From Dyella sp. AtDHG13 (GTDB taxonomy: Bacteria; Pseudomonadota; Gammaproteobacteria; Xanthomonadales; Rhodanobacteraceae): a stretch of DNA of 64,000 bases. The notes under the pieces were generated by a model. That model had not been told where the DNA came from. It made no database searches and was given only the letters and a program-made list of their open reading frames with translations. Positions 9,175 through 18,581 of the stretch are shown here, piece after piece. How positions within the stretch are numbered: position 1 is the first letter of the stretch; the number at the start of each line of letters is the position of its first letter. Where the stretch lies: positions 62,001 to 126,000 of the forward strand of contig NZ_QICJ01000014.1 in assembly GCF_003201105.1 (NCBI RefSeq), given 5' to 3'. The translations under genes were made by a program, and so were the position numbers.

Positions 9175-9917
9175 TGGAACATCTGCGCGGAACCGGCTTG
9201 GTAACCAGCGCCGTAGTTGAGGAATGCCTGTGTCTGCGCTTGTGCCTGCGCCTGCGTCTCAAGGGTCCGCGCGGCATCGAGGCTCTGCGCGCGTGCGATC
9301 GACGCCATCAGCGCGGTCAGGTCCGCAAGCTGCGTGGTCTGAAGCGCCACGAGCTGATTGCCCGACTGTGCGGCCTGCAGCGCGCCGGTCGCCGACTGGC
9401 TGGAGGACACCAAAGCGTTGATCTGCGTCCGCGTGGTGTTGAGATTGCTCACAACGCCGGCTTGCACGCGCATCGTATCCTGGAACCCGGCGAGTGCGTT
9501 CTGCCAGCGACTCTTCGCATCCGTGAGAAGCTGCTGCGACGACGTCCCGCTGGAATAGGCCTGCGGATAGGTCTGCGTGAACGACTGGTCGATGCTTGAG
9601 ACGCTGTAGGCGATGCGCTGCGCCTGCGCGAGGAGCTGCTGGGTCTGGGTGATCTGCTGCTGAAGCTGCGTGAGCGACGAGTACGGCAGGCTTGCGAGAT
9701 TGCGCGCCTGATTGATCAGCGACGTCGCCTGGTTCTCCAGCATCTGGATTTCATTGTTGACCTGCTGAAGCTCACGCGCGGCGGTCAGGATGTTCTGCGC
9801 ATAATTGGTCGGATCGAACACGATCCATTGCGCACGCGCCGGTCCGCTGGCGATGGCCGTAATGGTGAAAGCGGCGGCGCCTGCGATGAGCAAGGCGCGC
9901 AAGCGGTGACGGATCAT
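9171..9917 (-). CDS. trbJ: TrbJ/VirB5-type conjugal transfer protein
   Basis: 248 residues with a signal peptide (LLIAGAAAFTITAIASGPARA, cleavage after ARA near residue 29). The mature protein begins with the family motif WIVFDPTNYAQNILTA and continues with Gln/Ser-rich helices of coiled-coil character (LQQVNNEIQMLENQA, LTQLQQQITQTQQLL). VirB5-like proteins decorate the pilus tip or line the periplasmic channel. The start ATG 9917 overlaps the trbE stop as ATGA. Confidence 0.95.
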   Translation of the reverse strand: MIRHRLRALLIAGAAAFTITAIASGPARAQWIVFDPTNYAQNILTAARELQQVNNEIQMLENQATSLINQARNLASLPYSSLTQLQQQITQTQQLLAQAQRIAYSVSSIDQSFTQTYPQAYSSGTSSQQLLTDAKSRWQNALAGFQDTMRVQAGVVSNLNTTRTQINALVSSSQSATGALQAAQSGNQLVALQTTQLADLTALMASIARAQSLDAARTLETQAQAQAQTQAFLNYGAGYQAGSAQMFH

Positions 9918-12346
9918 GACGTGGTCTCCTGGTTGTGGGTGAGCATGTCCGCTGCCCAGTCGAGATCCTTTCGGCGCAGCCAGGCGGCGGTGAAGCCGCC
10001 GCGGCCGTGTTCCGCGAGCAGCTCTTCGATGGCGGTCTGATCGGATTTCGCCGAGGCGGCGGTGAAGGCGAGCGCGACTTCGGACAGCCCGAGTTCGAAT
10101 AGGCGATTGCCGCGCCGCGACTGGCAGTAATATTCGCGCTTCGGCGTCGCGCGGCTCAGAATCTCAATTTGGCGATCGTTGAGACCGAAGCGCTGGTAGA
10201 TCGCCGCGATCTGCGGCTCGAGCGCGCGCTCGTTGGGAAGCAGGATGCGGGTCGGGCAGCTCTCGATGATGGCTGGTGCGATCGCACTGCCGTCGATGTC
10301 GGCAAGCGACTGCGTGGCAAAGATGACGCTGGCATTTTTTTTCCGAAGCGTCTTCAGCCACTCTCTCAGTTGCCCGGCGAAGCCGGGATCGTCGAGGGCG
10401 AGCCAACCCTCGTCGACGATGAGCAAGGTGGGTCGGCCGTCGAAGCGATCTTCGATGCGATGGAAGAGATAGGATAGGACGGCTGGAGCCGCGCCCGCGC
10501 CGATCAACCCTTCCGTTTCGAAAGCCTGGACTTCGGCCTCGCCGAGCCGTTCCGTTTCCGCGTCGAGCAGTCGTCCCCAGGGGCCTGCCACGGTGTAGGG
10601 CTGGATCGCCTGTTTCAGGGCATTTGATTGCAGGAGCACCGAGAGCCCGGTGATGGTGCGCTCCTGGATAGGCGCGGACGCAAGCGAAGTCAGCGCTGAC
10701 CATAGGTGTTCCTTCAGTTCCGGAGTGACGGTGACGGACTCGCGACCGAGGAGCGCCGCGACCCATTCGGCGGCCCACGCGCGCTCTCCGGGATCGTCGA
10801 CCCGCGCGAGCGGTTGGAGCGCGACGGGCTCGGCGGCGCTGTCGGAGAGCGCTCCGCCGAGATCGTGCCAATCGCCGCCCATCGCGAGGGCCGCCGCCCG
10901 GATGCTGCCGCCGAAGTCGAAGGCGAAGACCTGTGCACCGGCATAACGCCGGAACTGCAAGGCCATCAACGCGAGCAGCACACTCTTGCCGGCGCCCGTC
11001 GGGCCGACGATCAAGGTGTGGCCGACATCCCCGACATGGAGGCTGAGGCGGAACGGGGTCGATCCCTCGGTCTTGGCGAAGAGAAGCGGCGGCGCCTGGA
11101 AGTGCTCGTCCCTTTCCGGCCCGGCCCAAACCGCCGAAAACGGCATCATGTGCGCGAGGTTGAGCGTGGAGATCGGCGGCTGCCGGACATTGGCGTAGAC
11201 ATGCCCTGGGAGAGACCCAAGCCAGGCTTCGATCGCGTTGACGCCTTCGCGCATGCAGGTGAAGTCGCGGCCCTGAATGGCCTTCTCGACCAGGCGAAGG
11301 CGCTCGTCCGCGATCCGCGGATCATCGTCCCAGACGGTAACAGTGGCGGTGACGTAGGCCTCGCCGACGAGGTCGGTGCCAAGTTCTTGCAGAGCGGCGT
11401 CGGCATCGAGCGCCTTGTTGGCGGCGTCGGAGTCCATCAGCACCGACGCCTCGTTGGTCATCACCTCCTTGAGGATCGCCATGATGCTCTTGCGCTTGGC
11501 GAACCACTGACGGCGGATCTTGCCGAGGAGCTTGGCCGCGTCGGTCTTGTCGAGGCAGATGGCGCGTGTCGCCCAGCGATAGGAAAACGCCAGGCGATTG
11601 AGATCGTCGAGCAGGCCCGGCCAGGTCTGTGATGGAAAGCCCATGATGGTGAGCGTGCGCAGATGTGCGCGGCCGAGCCGTGGTTCGAGGCCACCCGTCA
11701 GGTCCTCGTCCACCAGGATGGCGTCGAGGTACATCGGCGTTTCCGGCACGCGCACGCGCTGGCGCCGCGTCGAGATGCAGGAATGCAGGTAGGTCAGGGT
11801 CTCGGCGTCATCGAGCCAATCCGATTCCGGCATGAAGCCTTCGAGCAGCGCGAGCACGCGATCGGTGCGGTCGACGAAGCCTTCGAGCGTGGCACGCCAG
11901 TCGGCGGCGCCCTGGGCGCGGTTCTCATAGAGCCAAGCTTCCGCGCGGGCCGCGTCATCGGCGGGCGGCAGCCAGAGCAGTGTCAGGAAGTAGCCACTCT
12001 CGAAATGCGCGCCTTCTTCTTCGAATTGGGCTCGACGCTCGGCATCGACCAGCGCCGAAACGGGATCCGGAAATTGAGTTGACGGATACCTGTGCGCCGG
12101 TACGCGCTGGGCCTCAATGAACACGGCCCAGCCGGAGCCAAGGCGACGCAACGCATTATTGAGACGCGACGTGATGGCCACCAGCTCGGCAGGCGTGGAA
12201 GAATCCAAGTCTGGACCGCGAAAGCGTGCGGTGCGCTGGAAGGAGCCATCCTTGTTGAGAACAACGCCCTTGGCGACGAGCGCCGCCCACGGCAGGAAGT
12301 CGGCGAGGCTCTGGTTATGGCGACGATACTCGGCAAGGTTCATCAT
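9914..12346 (-). CDS. trbE: TrbE/VirB4-type conjugal transfer ATPase
   Basis: 810 residues from ATG 12346 (MMNLAEYRRHNQSLADFLPW); an in-frame extension upstream would run across trbD and was rejected. Walker A is GPTGAGKS at residues 448-455 and Walker B is LLIVDEGW near residue 650; the RNA-polymerase-like Gln motif ATQSLADI follows. VirB4 ATPases energise pilin extraction and channel assembly at the inner membrane. It lies 10 bp after trbD. Confidence 0.97.
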   Translation of the reverse strand: MMNLAEYRRHNQSLADFLPWAALVAKGVVLNKDGSFQRTARFRGPDLDSSTPAELVAITSRLNNALRRLGSGWAVFIEAQRVPAHRYPSTQFPDPVSALVDAERRAQFEEEGAHFESGYFLTLLWLPPADDAARAEAWLYENRAQGAADWRATLEGFVDRTDRVLALLEGFMPESDWLDDAETLTYLHSCISTRRQRVRVPETPMYLDAILVDEDLTGGLEPRLGRAHLRTLTIMGFPSQTWPGLLDDLNRLAFSYRWATRAICLDKTDAAKLLGKIRRQWFAKRKSIMAILKEVMTNEASVLMDSDAANKALDADAALQELGTDLVGEAYVTATVTVWDDDPRIADERLRLVEKAIQGRDFTCMREGVNAIEAWLGSLPGHVYANVRQPPISTLNLAHMMPFSAVWAGPERDEHFQAPPLLFAKTEGSTPFRLSLHVGDVGHTLIVGPTGAGKSVLLALMALQFRRYAGAQVFAFDFGGSIRAAALAMGGDWHDLGGALSDSAAEPVALQPLARVDDPGERAWAAEWVAALLGRESVTVTPELKEHLWSALTSLASAPIQERTITGLSVLLQSNALKQAIQPYTVAGPWGRLLDAETERLGEAEVQAFETEGLIGAGAAPAVLSYLFHRIEDRFDGRPTLLIVDEGWLALDDPGFAGQLREWLKTLRKKNASVIFATQSLADIDGSAIAPAIIESCPTRILLPNERALEPQIAAIYQRFGLNDRQIEILSRATPKREYYCQSRRGNRLFELGLSEVALAFTAASAKSDQTAIEELLAEHGRGGFTAAWLRRKDLDWAADMLTHNQETTS

Positions 12347-12356
12347 CGGGCGAACC

Positions 12357-12626
12357 TCACGAGACCATGTGCTGCGGATAACGCAGATGCCGACGCACGA
12401 CGTCGACGAAGGCGGCGTCACGCTTCGCCGCCCAAACGGCGGCGATGTGACCGACAAGCCAGATGAGGCCGCCGACGATCCAGAGCCGAAGACCGAGCCC
12501 GATCGCGGCAGCAAGCGTGCCGTTCACGATCGCCACGGCGCGCGGCGCGCCGCCCAAGAGGATCGGCTCGGTCAACGCTCGGTGAACGGGCGCATAGAAG
12601 CCGGCGATGGCGCCATCTTGCTCCAT
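12357..12626 (-). CDS. trbD: TrbD/VirB3-type conjugal transfer protein
   Basis: 89 residues from ATG 12626, whose first base is shared with the trbC stop (TGATG). The pattern is that of VirB3: a short N-terminus with the motif YAPVHRALTEPILLGGAPR, two adjacent membrane helices (VAIVNGTLAAAIGLGL and LWIVGGLIWLVGHIAAVW) and a basic C-terminal tail ending HLRYP. VirB3 partners VirB4 at the inner membrane. Confidence 0.92.
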   Translation of the reverse strand: MEQDGAIAGFYAPVHRALTEPILLGGAPRAVAIVNGTLAAAIGLGLRLWIVGGLIWLVGHIAAVWAAKRDAAFVDVVRRHLRYPQHMVS

Positions 12627-12952
12627 CACACCGTCACCCCGCCGCCGAACTGGAAGAAGGTCAGGAAGAAGCTCGACGCTGCGAAGGCGATGCTGAGGCC
12701 GAAGACGATCTGAATGAGGCGACGGAAGCCGCCGCTGGTCTCGCCGAAGGCGAGCGTCAGACCGGTGACGATAATGATGATCACCGACACGACCTTGGCC
12801 ACGGGCCCTTGGATGCTCTCCAGGATCTGGTTGAGCGGCTGCTCCCACGGCATGTTCGATCCGGCCGCATAGGCCGGCGCGGTCGCGAGGGCGACGAAGA
12901 CGAAGGCGGTTGCCGTGGCGAACGCACGGCGGGCATCCTTGATTAACATCAC
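12626..12952 (-). CDS. trbC: TrbC/VirB2-type conjugative pilin
   Basis: 108 residues. Signal peptide ending APAYA near residue 29, then a hydrophobic two-helix core (VVSVIIIIVTGLTLAFG and LIQIVFGLSIAFAASSFFL). The motif MPWEQPLNQILESIQGPVA is typical of TrbC pilin. In related systems the product is processed by the TraF peptidase, which is encoded further along the element. The start overlaps the trbB stop by 4 nt. Confidence 0.93.
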   Translation of the reverse strand: MMLIKDARRAFATATAFVFVALATAPAYAAGSNMPWEQPLNQILESIQGPVAKVVSVIIIIVTGLTLAFGETSGGFRRLIQIVFGLSIAFAASSFFLTFFQFGGGVTV

Positions 12953-13914
12953 GGTTCTCCTGCGGGGGTGAGGACGTAGTCGCCGGCGGGCGAGAGGCCC
13001 TTCACCGCTGCGAGCTCGGCGAGCCGGCGCGCGGAGCCGCGGCCGGCGAGGACCGCGATGAGGTCGATCGTCTCGGCGATGAGCGCGCGCGGAACGGTGA
13101 CCACGGCTTCCTGGATGAGCTGTTCGAGCCGGCGCAGTGCGCCGATGGCGGAGCCTGCGTGCAGCGTGCCCACGCCCCCGGGGTGTCCCGTGCCCCAGGC
13201 TTTCAGAAGATCGAGCGCCTCCGCCCCGCGAACCTCGCCGATCGGGATGCGGTCGGGCCGCAGGCGCAGCGACGAGCGGACCAGATCAGACAGCGACGCA
13301 GCCCCGTCCTTGGTGCGCAGCGCCACGAGGTTCGGCGCGGCGCATTGCAACTCGCGCGTATCCTCGATGAGCACGATGCGGTCGCCGGTCTTGGCGACTT
13401 CTGCGAGGATCGCGTTGACCAGCGTCGTCTTGCCGGTGCTCGTCCCGCCGGCGACCAGCACGTTCTTTCGGTCGCGCACGGCCGCGCGGAGCAGCTCGGC
13501 CTGGTCGGCCGACATGATGCCGGCCTCGACGTAGTCGCCGAGCGTGTAAACGGCGACGGCCGGCCGCCGGATGGCAAAGCACGGCGCAGCCACCACGGGC
13601 GGCACCAGGCCCTCGAACCGCTCCCCGCTTTCCGGCAATTCCGCCGAGACGCGCGGGCTGCCGGCATGCACTTCGACCCCGACATGGTGCGCGACCAGGC
13701 GCACGATGCGCTCGGCGTCCGCGGGCGTGACGCGACAGCCGGTGTCTTCAAGACCACCTGACAGCCGATCGATCCAGAGGCGACCGTCAGGGTTGAGCAT
13801 CACCTCGACGATGCTGGGATCTTCGAGATAGCCGGAGATCGCCGGACCAAGCGCCGTGCGGAGCATGCGCGCGCCTCGGGCGAATACTTCAGATCGGAGG
13901 GAGATCGTCGTCAC
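12949..13914 (-). CDS. trbB: TrbB/VirB11-type secretion ATPase
   Basis: 321 residues, the normal length. N-terminal domain to about residue 140, then the RecA-like ATPase with Walker A GGTSTGKT at 156-163, Asp box ([12 protein letters not shown]), Walker B region ([12 protein letters not shown]) and His box ([16 protein letters not shown]). VirB11 hexamers act as the cytoplasmic traffic ATPase. It is the first gene of the trb operon; 139 bp separate it from the CopG gene, so the operon promoter is expected there. Confidence 0.97.
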   Translation of the reverse strand: MTTISLRSEVFARGARMLRTALGPAISGYLEDPSIVEVMLNPDGRLWIDRLSGGLEDTGCRVTPADAERIVRLVAHHVGVEVHAGSPRVSAELPESGERFEGLVPPVVAAPCFAIRRPAVAVYTLGDYVEAGIMSADQAELLRAAVRDRKNVLVAGGTSTGKTTLVNAILAEVAKTGDRIVLIEDTRELQCAAPNLVALRTKDGAASLSDLVRSSLRLRPDRIPIGEVRGAEALDLLKAWGTGHPGGVGTLHAGSAIGALRRLEQLIQEAVVTVPRALIAETIDLIAVLAGRGSARRLAELAAVKGLSPAGDYVLTPAGEP

Positions 13915-14053
13915 AAGAGCCCCGCAAATTAGCCTCCTGTGGAGGCGCAGATGTCAGCGGGGTTGAGTAGAAAGAGCCGGAACTGGGACTCCGCAACAAC
14001 AACAAGGAGGCGGGAGGGCTCTGGGATAGAATGACAAGCGAGAAGGACGATCG

Positions 14054-14491
14054 CTATTCTGACTGCGTGTCTGCTGAACCCTCCTTTTGCGGCGGCACGT
14101 CGCGAATCACCTCGTCAGCTAGTTTGTGACCGCGCGCGAGACGACGGCCGAGCGCTTCGATGTAACCTTCGTAGCGCTCTCGTCCTTTTGTTTGCGCGGC
14201 GGCAAGCGCCGTGTCAGGCAGCGGCGGCGTGCTGGTCAGCCAAAACCGGACGAACACCGCGAGCGCTTCATTCGAGATCGTGACGTGGCGCTCGATGCGC
14301 TCCATGTCGCGGACCATACGGTCCAGGCGTCGCGCGAGCGCCGCTTCGAGTCGGTCCGCGGCATCGGGCGAAAGATAAGAGGCGAGCGCTGCCTCGACGA
14401 TCAACGCCTGCGGCACGCGCTTGCGGGCGGCGTAATCGGCGAGCTTCGTAGCCAGGTCGGGTGGAAGCCGAAAGGTGTGCTTCGTGCGCAC
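14054..14491 (-). CDS. CopG-family ribbon-helix-helix regulator
   Basis: 145 residues. The first 45 residues form a ribbon-helix-helix domain (HTFRLPPDLATKLADYAARKRVPQALIVEAALASYL, in parts). The remainder is helical (MVRDMERIERHVTISNEAL, FVRFWL). In this element class a CopG protein sits between traG and trbB and probably controls the transfer genes. It begins 2 bp after the traG stop. Its target site was not identified. Confidence 0.85.
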   Translation of the reverse strand: MRTKHTFRLPPDLATKLADYAARKRVPQALIVEAALASYLSPDAADRLEAALARRLDRMVRDMERIERHVTISNEALAVFVRFWLTSTPPLPDTALAAAQTKGRERYEGYIEALGRRLARGHKLADEVIRDVPPQKEGSADTQSE

Positions 14492-14493
14492 GG

Positions 14494-16476
14494 CTACATC
14501 TGCATGTCATCGTCCGCGTCGAGCGAGATTTGTCGCGCGCTGCCGAAATTGCGCTGCATGATCCGCTGGCGCTGGGCGTCGTCGTCTGGCTCGTCCTCGA
14601 CGGGCTCGAATTCCTGCACCGGCTTTCGTGGCTCGGGAGCAATCTCCTCATGGTCCGGAAGTTCGGGTTCGCGCCGGATTCCCGCATTGTCCGGATCGTC
14701 CGTCTCTGCGGCGGTTGACGCTGACGCGATCGCGCCGCTCCAGGTATTCACCTGGGACGTGTTGGGGGCTGGCGGTCGAAGAACAGCGTTTCCGCCCGAT
14801 GATCTGGGCGGCGGAAGAATCCGCCCGGCGAGCTCGGGGTCTTCGTAATACCGAGCTTTCTTCGCCCGGACGGGCGCACTTCCCGATATCATGACGATCT
14901 CGTCGTCGGGCGGGAGTTGCATGATCTCGCCGGGAGTCAACAGCGGCCGCGCGGTTTCTTGCCGGGAGATCATCAGATGTCCGAGCCACGGACTGAGTCG
15001 GCTGCCGGCATAGTTTTTCATCGCTCGGATTTCGGTGGCCGTGCCAAGTGCATCCGACACGCGTTTCGCCGTGCGTTCGTCGTTGCTGGCGAACGAGACG
15101 CGCACGTGGCAATTGTCCAGGATGGAATTGTTCTGACCGTACGCCTTCTCGATCTGGTTCAGCGACTGCGCGATCAGGAAGGATTTCAATCCATAGCCCG
15201 CCATGAACGCCAATGCCGACTCGAAGAAGTCGAGCCTGCCGAGCGCGGGAAACTCATCGAGCATCAGCAGCAGGCGATGTCGCCGTCGCTTGTTCTCTAG
15301 CTCTTCGGTTAGCCGTCTTCCGATCTGGTTGAGGATGAGGCGCACGAGCGGTTTCGTGCGGCTGATGTCCGAGGGTGGCACGACGAGATAGAGCGTCACC
15401 GGATGCTCAGCCTCGACCAGGTGGCGGATGCGCCAGTCGCAGCGTTGTGTGACCGCCGCGACCACCGGATCTCGATAGAGGCCCAGGAAGGACATCGCGG
15501 TCGACAGTACGCCGCTGCGTTCGTTCTCGCTCTTGTTCAACAGCTCTCGCGCGGCGCTGGCGACGACGGGATGGACTCCCGTCTCGCCGAGATGCGGCGT
15601 GGTCATCATCGCCCGAAGCGTCTTCTCGATTGGTCGCTTCGGATCGGAGAGGAAATTGGCGACGCCGGCGAGCGTCTTGTCGGGTTCGGCGTAAAGGACA
15701 TGCAGGATCGTGCCGACCAGAAGCGAATGGCTGGTCTTCTCCCAATGGTTCCTGCGTTCCAGTGCGCCTTCGGGATCAACCAGCACGTCGGCGATGTTCT
15801 GGACATCTCTGACTTCAAACTCACCGCGCCGGACCTCGAGCAAAGGATTGTAAGCGCTGCTTTGCGGATTGGTCGGATCGAACAGGACCACGCGGCCGAA
15901 CCGCGCACGCCAGCCGGCGGTGAGCGTCCAGTTCTCCCCCTTGATGTCATGGACGATGCAGCTTCCCGGCCAGGTCAGCAGCGTCGGAACAACAAGACCG
16001 ACGCCCTTGCCGCTTCGGGTCGGTGCGAAACACAGCACATGCTCGGGCCCATGGTGACGGAGGTAGGCTCCGTGCCAGCGGCCGAGCAACACGCCATCTG
16101 GGTGAAGAAGGCCGGCTGCGCGGATCTCGCGTTCCTCGGCCCAGCGAGCCGAACCGTAGGTCGTGGCGCGCTTTACCTCGCGCGCGCGCCAGACCGACAT
16201 GGCGACAGCGACGACGAAGGCAGCGACCCCGCCTGCGCCAGCGATGAAGCCGCCGGTGACGAAAATGTCGTGTGCGTAAGCGTCGAAAGAGAACCACCAC
16301 CAGAAGAAGGCCACCGGGAAATAGACCGGCCATCCGAAGAGCGAGAACCAGGGGCTGCCGAGTTGCGGCTGGAAGGCAAGCTGCCACGCCGTCCATTGCG
16401 TCGCGGCCCAGACGAAGCCGAGCGTGGTCGAGCACACAACGAAGACTTGCAGCCAGAGTATTTTGGTCGGGTTCAT
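14494..16476 (-). CDS. traG: TraG/VirD4-type coupling protein
   Basis: 660 residues. Two N-terminal membrane helices (about residues 5-25 and 75-96), then the cytoplasmic ATPase: Walker A PTRSGKGV at 152-159, Walker B MLDEFPALG near 405-415, and the QSLNQIEKAYG motif. It brings the relaxase-bound DNA to the type IV channel. The tail after residue 550 is acidic and disordered, as in many coupling proteins. It follows the relaxase gene by about 100 bp. Confidence 0.97.
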   Translation of the reverse strand: MNPTKILWLQVFVVCSTTLGFVWAATQWTAWQLAFQPQLGSPWFSLFGWPVYFPVAFFWWWFSFDAYAHDIFVTGGFIAGAGGVAAFVVAVAMSVWRAREVKRATTYGSARWAEEREIRAAGLLHPDGVLLGRWHGAYLRHHGPEHVLCFAPTRSGKGVGLVVPTLLTWPGSCIVHDIKGENWTLTAGWRARFGRVVLFDPTNPQSSAYNPLLEVRRGEFEVRDVQNIADVLVDPEGALERRNHWEKTSHSLLVGTILHVLYAEPDKTLAGVANFLSDPKRPIEKTLRAMMTTPHLGETGVHPVVASAARELLNKSENERSGVLSTAMSFLGLYRDPVVAAVTQRCDWRIRHLVEAEHPVTLYLVVPPSDISRTKPLVRLILNQIGRRLTEELENKRRRHRLLLMLDEFPALGRLDFFESALAFMAGYGLKSFLIAQSLNQIEKAYGQNNSILDNCHVRVSFASNDERTAKRVSDALGTATEIRAMKNYAGSRLSPWLGHLMISRQETARPLLTPGEIMQLPPDDEIVMISGSAPVRAKKARYYEDPELAGRILPPPRSSGGNAVLRPPAPNTSQVNTWSGAIASASTAAETDDPDNAGIRREPELPDHEEIAPEPRKPVQEFEPVEDEPDDDAQRQRIMQRNFGSARQISLDADDDMQM

Positions 16477-16582
16477 GGCGCCACACCAGCGCTTCCGCGA
16501 TCGCTTGCTGCAAGCACGAACCGTATGGGATCAAAGGGCCGGACACGCTGGGTCAGAAATCGGATGCACCGCAGGCGCGCCT

Positions 16583-18334
16583 TCACAGGCCCAGTCCCCG
16601 TTTCCGTCCCGGGTCCCAGTCGACTCGTCCGCCCGGCGCCATGACGCCACGGACTTCGCGGCCGAGGTTCTTTTCCAAAGCCGGACGCCACGGCACGAGT
16701 TGGAATCCCAACCCGTCATCGATCATGGCGAAGCGCCCCGACGCGAGTGTCACCCGTTCGCGATAAACGCCAGCGACACGCTCGCCTTCAGCGGCCGGGT
16801 GGTACGCCAGACCCGTGTCGGCTGATAATCTGGCCGTGGCCTCCTCAAGCTCGCGTCGCTGGAGTGTCGAAAGGAGATCGCGGGCGAAGATCACGCGCTG
16901 GCCCTGTCGTCTGGCCAGGCCTTCCTCGACCAGGTGATCAGCGCGGGCATCCATCGCGTCGCGGACTTCGGCGCCGAAGCCGCTGCCGCTGAGCGGTGGG
17001 TCTTTCGCAAGAAGCTGACGATCGAGCCAGGTCGCTCCCGATGCCCCGACCTGATCAGAAATGGACAGATCCGACCTGGTCGCGAGCGATAGTCGTCGTC
17101 GTCCATCGGGATCGTCATAAGCGCGCACCTCGACGATCGCGCCGGGCGTGGCATCGCCGGTGAATTCGAGGTCTGCAAACCGCAAATGGTGGGTATGGCC
17201 ATCGACGCCGGCGACGATGACGTAGGCCGTGCCCTTGAGCTCGTCATCGAGACCACGCTGGACGAGTCGGCCGAGCACCGGATGGGAAGGCTCGTCGCCA
17301 TGCAGCGCGAAGCGGCTGACGTCCGGTTCTGATCCGCTTCGGCTCATGGCTTGGTGCATCGTCTTGATGATGTCGCCACGGATACCGAGCTGGCGCAGCG
17401 TTCCGTCGAGGCCGGGCTTGAGGGTCCAGCAGGCCGGGCCAACCGGATCGGCCAAGCCGAGACGTTCGAGCTTGGCCGCCCGTCCGAGCAACAGGCGACG
17501 CAGCTCCGGATCCTCGGCGTTCGGACCAGGCCGAAGATCTGCGACGCCGCCGCATTCGTCCGAAATGTCGCGCAGCGCCCGATCGAGACTTGTCCAGCGC
17601 TCGGCCTCCACCTCGCGTTGAAGCGCGCTGTGGATTTGCTGTTCAGTGCGCGGACCAAGTTCGAGCGTGATCCGCTCGGCGGCCCGGTCGCGGATTCCTC
17701 GGCTGATGTAGTCGCGGCTGATCACCAGATCCTGGCCGTCATCGGCGCGGCCGCGGATCAGGAGGTGGACATGGGGATTGTCGGTGTTCCAGTGATCGAC
17801 GGCGACCCAGTCGAGCTGGGTGCCGAGGTCCCTTTCCATGTCGGCGACCAGCTCGCGCGTGAACGTCTTGAGGTCGCCGATCTCGGCCGCATCCTCTGGA
17901 GAGACGATGAAGCGGAAATGGTGGCGATCGTCCTTGCAGCGCTCGGCGAACGCACGCTCGTCGGCTTCGTCTCCGGCCGCATCGAACATCCGCGCCGGCT
18001 GACCGTCTTTGGTGACGCCTTCGCGTTTGAGATAGGCGATGTGCTTCGGCAAAGGCGCCGAGCGGAATCGGGGACCCTGGTGGCGGACGACGCGCGCCTT
18101 GGTGACGACGCGCCGGGCATTCGAGCGCAGTCGGATCGAGATCGCGGCGCGACGGCCACGGCCGAAGCGGGAGCGGCTCCGCCCCTGGCCGGAGCGGAAG
18201 CTGTTCCCGACATGCCCGGCCTTCTTCGCGGCCCGCATCACCTCGCCGACGAAGGTCTGCGGACGTTTGCCGCCGCGGTTGCCATGCTGGATGCGGCCGG
18301 GCCGGATGCGCAGGTCGTCGTCGCGCGTCGTCAT
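16583..18334 (-). CDS. VirD2-like relaxase (DUF3363 family)
   Basis: 583 residues. After a basic N-terminal 90 residues comes the relaxase fold: candidate nucleophile Tyr101 in HIAYLKREGV, then the metal-binding HWNTDNPHVH at residues 181-190 (HxH pair at 188 and 190). The C-terminal half is DUF3363 (HHLRFADLEFTG, GASGATWLDRQLL, GRFAMIDDGLGFQLVPWRP in parts). The enzyme should nick oriT and lead the strand into the recipient. Tyr101 as nucleophile is inferred from the family. An oriT was not located with certainty; the nearest non-coding space is 18335-18581. Confidence 0.93.
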   Translation of the reverse strand: MTTRDDDLRIRPGRIQHGNRGGKRPQTFVGEVMRAAKKAGHVGNSFRSGQGRSRSRFGRGRRAAISIRLRSNARRVVTKARVVRHQGPRFRSAPLPKHIAYLKREGVTKDGQPARMFDAAGDEADERAFAERCKDDRHHFRFIVSPEDAAEIGDLKTFTRELVADMERDLGTQLDWVAVDHWNTDNPHVHLLIRGRADDGQDLVISRDYISRGIRDRAAERITLELGPRTEQQIHSALQREVEAERWTSLDRALRDISDECGGVADLRPGPNAEDPELRRLLLGRAAKLERLGLADPVGPACWTLKPGLDGTLRQLGIRGDIIKTMHQAMSRSGSEPDVSRFALHGDEPSHPVLGRLVQRGLDDELKGTAYVIVAGVDGHTHHLRFADLEFTGDATPGAIVEVRAYDDPDGRRRLSLATRSDLSISDQVGASGATWLDRQLLAKDPPLSGSGFGAEVRDAMDARADHLVEEGLARRQGQRVIFARDLLSTLQRRELEEATARLSADTGLAYHPAAEGERVAGVYRERVTLASGRFAMIDDGLGFQLVPWRPALEKNLGREVRGVMAPGGRVDWDPGRKRGLGL

Positions 18335-18387
18335 CGTGCCGAATCCGGGTGTTCAGGCGTGCGACGGCGGTTCAGACATTGATTTGC

Positions 18388-18446
18388 TTGGACAAATTGA
18401 GGTGAGCGCCAGCAGGGGTAGTCGGTGATATCGGTAAATTGTCCAA
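18388..18446. repeat. Inverted repeat between relaxase and transglycosylase genes
   Basis: TTGGACAA at 18388-18395 and its exact reverse complement TTGTCCAA at 18439-18446, 43 bp apart, lie in the 247-bp non-coding space upstream of the relaxase gene. It could be a regulator site for the relaxase promoter or part of oriT. No nic consensus was recognised, so the role is open. Confidence 0.3.
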
Positions 18447-18581
18447 TACAACCAACCACATAAGCCGCGCCGAAGGCCGGCCTTTTCCCTTGCCGTCCGT
18501 GGTTGTGGTTCCTTTGCCGACCTTCCGACCCTCGCAACTGTCGGGGTACGCAGTTCAATGCACCTGCCGAACTGACACCGC

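Noticed and set aside
12357-12848. 163-codon version of TrbD
   Set aside because: The extra N-terminal part runs through trbC in another frame; ATG 12626 with TGATG coupling is the natural start.
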